A DNA stretch of 64,000 nucleotides from positions 1-64,000 of the forward strand of contig CAXTNT010000005.1 in assembly GCA_964245825.1 (NCBI GenBank). Reading direction: 5' to 3'. The notes below the pieces were generated by a model. The model was not told the origin of the DNA. It made no database searches and saw nothing but the letters and a program-made list of their open reading frames with translations. This document shows positions 60,283 through 64,000 of this stretch, piece after piece (the first letter of the stretch is position 1; the number at the start of each line of letters is the position of its first letter). The position numbers were made by a program, and so were the translations under genes. Source of the DNA: CAJCIY01 sp964245825. GTDB lineage: Bacteria > Actinomycetota > Actinomycetes > Mycobacteriales > CAJCIY01.

Positions 60283-61895
60283 GCGCCCTGCCCTCACTCG
60301 GTGGCCCCGATCCCGACGATGTCCTGCTCATCGGGTACGGCCCGGTCGCTCGCGTCCTCACCACGCTGCTCGCCCAGCGCGGGCTCCGGGTCCGGGTGGT
60401 GGAGCGCTGGAACGAGAGCTATCCCCGCCCGCGCGCCGTCCACTACGACGACGAGATCGCGCGCGTCTTCGCCGCAGCCGGCGTGGGCGAGGAGATGGCC
60501 GCGGTCAGCGAGGCGTCGGGCGACTACGAGTGGCAGACCGCCGACGGCCGCACGCTCGTGCACTTCGACTGGGCCGCGATCGGTCGCAGCGGGTGGCCGG
60601 CCGCCAACATGTTCAACCAGCCCCAGGCGGAGGCGGTGTTCGCCCGACGGGCGGAGTCCTTCGACTCGGTGAGCGTCCACTGGGGCATGGAAGCGGTGCA
60701 GCTGGTCGACCACGGCGATCGCGTCGAGACGACCCTGCGTACGGTCACCGGCGAGGAGTTCACCGCGACGGCGCGCTATGTGGTGGGCTGCGACGGAGCC
60801 AACAGCTTCGTCCGCCAGCACATGGCGACCGGCGTCACGGACCTCGGCTTCTTCTACGACTGGCTGATCCTCGACGTCGTTCCGCACGAGCAGCGCGAAT
60901 GGGTCCCCTACAACCTGCAGATCTGTAACCCGAAGCGCCCGACTACCGCGGTGTCCGGCGGTCCCGGCCGGCGGCGTTGGGAGTTCATGCGGTTGCCCGG
61001 GGAGACCGTCGAGGAGCTGAACAACGAGGCGACCGCCTGGCGACTGCTCGAGCCCTGGGGATTGACGCCGTCGAACGCCACCCTCGAACGGCACACCGTC
61101 TACACCTTCCAGGCGCGCTGGGCCGACCAGTGGCGGCTGGGTCGGCTGCTGATCGCCGGCGACGCCGCACACCTGATGCCCCCCTTCGCCGGGCAGGGCA
61201 TGTGCTCGGGCATCCGCGACGCCGCGAACCTGGCCTGGAAGCTCGACCTGGTGCTGTCGGGCCTCGCGCCGGACACCCTCCTCGACACCTATACGAGCGA
61301 GCGGTCCGCGCACATCCAGCACGCCATCGGGCTGTCGGTCGAGCTCGGCAACGTGATCTGCGTGGCCGACCCGGTCGCGGCGGCCGCGCGCGACGAGATC
61401 ATGCTCAAGGCCGACGGCGACCCCGCGCTGGCGCTGCCACCGCTCCCGCCGGAGGTGCTCGGCCCGGGGGTGCTCCACCGGGGCGCGGACGGTGGCCTGG
61501 TCGGCCCCACCGGTCAGCTCGCTCCGCAGGGTCGGGTCCGGGTCGGCGACGCCGAGGGCCGATTCGACGAGGTGGTCGGGACGGGTTTCGTCGTCGCCGT
61601 CGGCGCTGCCCCGCCCGCGCTGGACCAGGCGCAACTGCAGATGCTGGCGCGACTCGGTGCTCACCTGGTGGCCTTCACCGCGCCCGATGCGGACGCGCCG
61701 CCCGACGGCCCGTGGCAGGCCGTCACCGACAGCGGCGGGGTCTACCTGCCGTACCTGGCGGAGCACGGCCTCGCGGCCTTGGTCGTCCGGCCCGACTTCT
61801 ACGTCTTCGGCTGCGCCGCGGACGTGGCCGATCTGCCGGGGCTGGTCGACGACCTGTTCGCCCAGCTCGGCGTCGGCACGGCGGCCCGAAGCTAG
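60279..61895 (+). CDS. MhpA-type FAD aromatic hydroxylase
   Basis: A 538-residue group A flavoprotein. The FAD motif reads GYGPVA (19-24), with Ala in place of the last Gly found in most members. DG and GD motifs are VVGCDGANSFVRQH and LIAGDAAHLMPPFAGQGMCS. The thioredoxin-like C-terminal domain ends VVRPDFYVFGCAADVADLPG. It resembles the protein at 37683 throughout. The ATGA overlap with the dioxygenase gene shows an operon. Its TAG shares the CTAG palindrome with the stop of the convergent amidohydrolase gene. Confidence 0.85.
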   Translation: MSALPSLGGPDPDDVLLIGYGPVARVLTTLLAQRGLRVRVVERWNESYPRPRAVHYDDEIARVFAAAGVGEEMAAVSEASGDYEWQTADGRTLVHFDWAAIGRSGWPAANMFNQPQAEAVFARRAESFDSVSVHWGMEAVQLVDHGDRVETTLRTVTGEEFTATARYVVGCDGANSFVRQHMATGVTDLGFFYDWLILDVVPHEQREWVPYNLQICNPKRPTTAVSGGPGRRRWEFMRLPGETVEELNNEATAWRLLEPWGLTPSNATLERHTVYTFQARWADQWRLGRLLIAGDAAHLMPPFAGQGMCSGIRDAANLAWKLDLVLSGLAPDTLLDTYTSERSAHIQHAIGLSVELGNVICVADPVAAAARDEIMLKADGDPALALPPLPPEVLGPGVLHRGADGGLVGPTGQLAPQGRVRVGDAEGRFDEVVGTGFVVAVGAAPPALDQAQLQMLARLGAHLVAFTAPDADAPPDGPWQAVTDSGGVYLPYLAEHGLAALVVRPDFYVFGCAADVADLPGLVDDLFAQLGVGTAARS

Positions 61896-62881
61896 CGCAG
61901 CAGCAGCCGGGCCGCGGTGCCACCGACGACTGCGTCCCTGGCCGCCGGCGCCAGCTCCAGCCGGTCGACCCGGGCCACCGGATCCGGGACGCCCATGTCG
62001 AAGGGATAGTCGGTGCCCAGCAGCACCCGCTCCGGGCCCGCGATCTCCAGCAGGCGCCGCAGCCCGTCGTCGCTGTAGACGAGCGAGTCGAACAGCAGGC
62101 TGTCCAGATACTCGCTGGGGCGTCTCGCCATGGTGCGGCTCTCCGGCCGTACTTCGTAGGCGTGGTCGGCGCGGCCGAGATAGTGCGGGAAGTAACCACC
62201 GCCGTGCGCCGCGCAGATCGTCAGCCGGGGAAACCGGTCGAGCACCCCACCGAAGACCAGGTGGTGCAACGCCACCGTCGTCTCCGCCGGCTGGCCGACC
62301 ACGTTGCCGAGGTAGGCCATCGCGAGCCGACTCCCCAAGCTGCAGCCCCACGGGTGGATGAAGACGAACGACCCCGACTCCTGCGCCGCCGCCCAGAACG
62401 GGTCCAGCGCCCGATCGGACAGGTCGCGCCCGGCCACGCTGGTCGATATCTCCACCCCGCGCAGGCCTGCGGCCGCGGCCGTCCGCAACTGCTCGGCGGC
62501 CAGCTCCGGATGCTGCAGGGCAACCGTGCACAGGCCGACCAGGCGGTCCGGACGTGCTGCGACGACGTCCGCCACATGGGCATTGGCGGTGGCGACGAGA
62601 TCGGTGGCCAGACCCGGCTCGGCCCAGTAGTGGTAGAGCGTCGGGATCACGCTGACCGCCTGGACGTCGACGCCGCCGGCATCCATCCGGGCGAACCGCT
62701 GGTCCGGCTCGGCCAGCAGCGGCGCGTACGTGGTCGCGGTCAGCTCGCGGTTGCGGTCCATCGAGGCCGGTCCGAAGGTGGCGAGCTGATGAGCGAAGTC
62801 CTCGGCCAGCCCCGGCTGGCCGGCGACCAGTGCCGCGATGGCCGGCACGTCGACATGGGCATGGATGTCGACCGTCCTCAC
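61892..62881 (-). CDS. Amidohydrolase-family (ACMSD-like) protein
   Basis: A 329-residue metal-dependent hydrolase or decarboxylase. VDIHAHVDVP carries the HxH metal motif; FVFIHPWGCSLG, LTICAAHGGGYFPHYLGRAD and LLGTDYPFDMG supply the other His and Asp ligands. The fold is that of aminocarboxymuconate-semialdehyde decarboxylase-type enzymes and is only distantly related to the protein at 40060 (HxH here, ExH-like there). The GTG overlaps the FAH-family stop by 4 bases. It is likely to decarboxylate or hydrolyse a ring-cleavage or ring acid. Confidence 0.8.
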   Translation of the reverse strand: MRTVDIHAHVDVPAIAALVAGQPGLAEDFAHQLATFGPASMDRNRELTATTYAPLLAEPDQRFARMDAGGVDVQAVSVIPTLYHYWAEPGLATDLVATANAHVADVVAARPDRLVGLCTVALQHPELAAEQLRTAAAAGLRGVEISTSVAGRDLSDRALDPFWAAAQESGSFVFIHPWGCSLGSRLAMAYLGNVVGQPAETTVALHHLVFGGVLDRFPRLTICAAHGGGYFPHYLGRADHAYEVRPESRTMARRPSEYLDSLLFDSLVYSDDGLRRLLEIAGPERVLLGTDYPFDMGVPDPVARVDRLELAPAARDAVVGGTAARLLLR

Positions 62882-63852
62882 GGTGCGACGCACCGGGTGT
62901 GCTGCGTACCGAGGCCGGTGATGGTCGACACCATCTCGTCGCCCGGCCGGAGGTAGCGGCCGAAGTGGGCACCGTTGCCGGCCGGCGACCCGGTGAGCAG
63001 CAGGTCCCCCGGCCGCATCGGCGTGATCGCGGAGACGTGCTCGATCAGCCGTGGTACATCGAAGATCATGTCGTTCGTCGTCTCGTCCTGCATGGTGTCG
63101 CCATTGAGCCTGAGCGTGATCCGCAGGTCCATCGGATCGGGGACGAAGCTGGCTGGCACCAGCCACGGACCGAGCGGAAGGAAGCCGGGCGCGTTCTTCC
63201 CGGCCAGCCAGTCGGTACCGAGCGCGGGCATGTCCGGGCGGAAGACCCGGTCGCGGGTGGTGAGGTCGTTGACGACGACGTACCCGGCGACATGCGCGTA
63301 CGCGTCATCACGATGCACCCGAAAGGCCTCGGCCCCGATGACCACACCGAGCTCGAGCTCCCAGTCGTGCTGGACGCCGATGTCCGGCAGCACCACGTCG
63401 TCGTCCGGGCCGCCGACCGAGGACGGCAAGCCGATGAACACGTACGGGGTTCCCGTCGTTGCGCGCTCGGTCATCAGCGCGGTGGCCCGCTCCCGCACCT
63501 CGTCGAGGTCGGTCGCGCCCTGTTCGGTGGCCGCCGCGACCATGAGCTGGACGACGTGGGTCTTGTAGTTGGCACCGCTCTGGAACAGCTGACCCGGGGT
63601 GTACGGCGCGAGCGCACGCAGACCGTCGAGCGGGCGCGCGACCGCTGACCACCGAGCCTCGTCGTCGAGGGCGACGGCCAGGCGGTCACACGCCGCGGTC
63701 CAGTCACCCAGCATCAGGTCGATCCCGGTGACGGACACGTCGAGGTCTGCCAGGGCCGCCGCTTCGTCCCCGACGACCACCGCGTCGAACGCCGCGCCGC
63801 CGGGCGCCAGCAGCCGCGCCAACGCGTACGGCCGTGTCTGCCGAGCCGGCAT
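62878..63852 (-). CDS. Fumarylacetoacetate-hydrolase-family protein
   Basis: A 324-residue FAH-family protein. APYTPGQLFQSGANYKTHVV opens the catalytic domain, DWELELGVVIGAEAFRVHRD contains the Glu ligands, VNDLTTRDRVFRPDMPALG and MRPGDLLLTGSPAGNGAHFG complete the core. It is closest in layout to the FAH-family protein at 33656. The ATG of MPARQ is chosen because GAAAGGA precedes it at good spacing. First gene of a two-gene minus operon with the amidohydrolase. Confidence 0.85.
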   Translation of the reverse strand: MPARQTRPYALARLLAPGGAAFDAVVVGDEAAALADLDVSVTGIDLMLGDWTAACDRLAVALDDEARWSAVARPLDGLRALAPYTPGQLFQSGANYKTHVVQLMVAAATEQGATDLDEVRERATALMTERATTGTPYVFIGLPSSVGGPDDDVVLPDIGVQHDWELELGVVIGAEAFRVHRDDAYAHVAGYVVVNDLTTRDRVFRPDMPALGTDWLAGKNAPGFLPLGPWLVPASFVPDPMDLRITLRLNGDTMQDETTNDMIFDVPRLIEHVSAITPMRPGDLLLTGSPAGNGAHFGRYLRPGDEMVSTITGLGTQHTRCVAP

Positions 63853-64000
63853 CGTCATCCTTTCGTCCAGGCCGATGCTAGGTGCCAGGTCCCTCGGGCG
63901 GAATGCTCTGGACCTGCTGACCGTCATCGACAGCGTCGATGCTCAGATGTTCGCCGCCAGCGTCCACACACATTCGCGCAACCAGTGATGGGCGGGATCG
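63853..64000. other. Right-hand edge, no assignable gene
   Basis: About 150 bases upstream of the last FAH-family gene. A plus-strand frame ends at a TGA near 63988 with residues SVDAQMFAASVHTHSRNQ, but it has no visible start in a coding context and is mostly opposite the FAH gene. I would treat this as promoter region of the minus operon until more sequence is seen. Confidence 0.3.

Overview
The window is 64 kb of a high-GC actinobacterial chromosome. GC looks close to 70%, GTG starts and 4-bp ATGA/GTGA gene overlaps are common, and the families present (DUF6131, SCO4226-type nickel-binding, GAF-ANTAR and SpoIIE-type regulators, a Zur/znuABC locus) are typical of Actinomycetes. I cannot name the genus. 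I recognise no rRNA, tRNA or CRISPR array.

Region 1 (1-10.3 kb) is an accessory zone in decay. Its left end has visibly lower GC and carries a solo TIR-domain protein. Around it lie fragments of an IS1380-type transposase, an IS21 istB helper gene, an integrase N-terminus, an SRPBCC-like gene, a HAF-repeat protein and an SDR. Intact genes include a pentapeptide-repeat membrane protein, a tiny Cys/His protein paired with a coiled-coil membrane protein, a VOC protein, a HIT-like protein and a VapBC-type toxin-antitoxin pair.

Region 2 (8.3-14.5 kb) encodes secreted and surface proteins: one member of a secreted family with a second copy at 24.1 kb, and an 817-residue beta-helix-like protein. 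A NarL/LuxR-type response regulator and a DUF6131 membrane peptide follow. CTAG-centred palindromes lie in front of several of these genes.

Region 3 (14.5-21.8 kb) is an aromatic-acid module. Two divergent operons flank a 7-2-7 palindrome, and a TetR gene closes the right operon. The centrepiece is a 1077-residue protein that appears to fuse a salicylyl-CoA/anthraniloyl-CoA-type FAD hydroxylase to an aryl-acid AMP ligase.

Region 4 (21.8-31.5 kb) holds a second beta-helix-like secreted protein, a TetR regulator with a nickel-binding-family gene, signalling genes (GAF-GGDEF, two GAF-ANTAR proteins, a SpoIIE-type phosphatase) and an aldolase-type PLP enzyme.

Region 5 (31.6-41.9 kb) is a resorcinol/hydroxyquinol catabolic cluster: a gamma-resorcylate-decarboxylase-like amidohydrolase, an FAD hydroxylase, hydroxyquinol 1,2-dioxygenase, maleylacetate reductase and an IclR regulator. 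A second minus-strand operon carries a fumarylacetoacetate-hydrolase (FAH)-family protein, an MDR oxidoreductase and an extradiol dioxygenase. Near-identical 18-bp sites sit in front of both minus-strand operons and are candidate IclR operators.

Region 6 (42-49.7 kb) has a TetR/MFS efflux operon, a PAS-GGDEF-EAL protein and a zinc homeostasis locus (zur, arsR-type gene, znuB, znuC, znuA).

Region 7 (49.8-63.9 kb) is a second ring-cleavage cluster: an RbsABC-like importer, three FAH-family proteins, a second extradiol dioxygenase, a second MhpA-like hydroxylase, a second amidohydrolase, an acetoacetyl-CoA synthetase and two GntR regulators. Regions 5 and 7 share four protein families, which suggests related pathways for different aromatic substrates.
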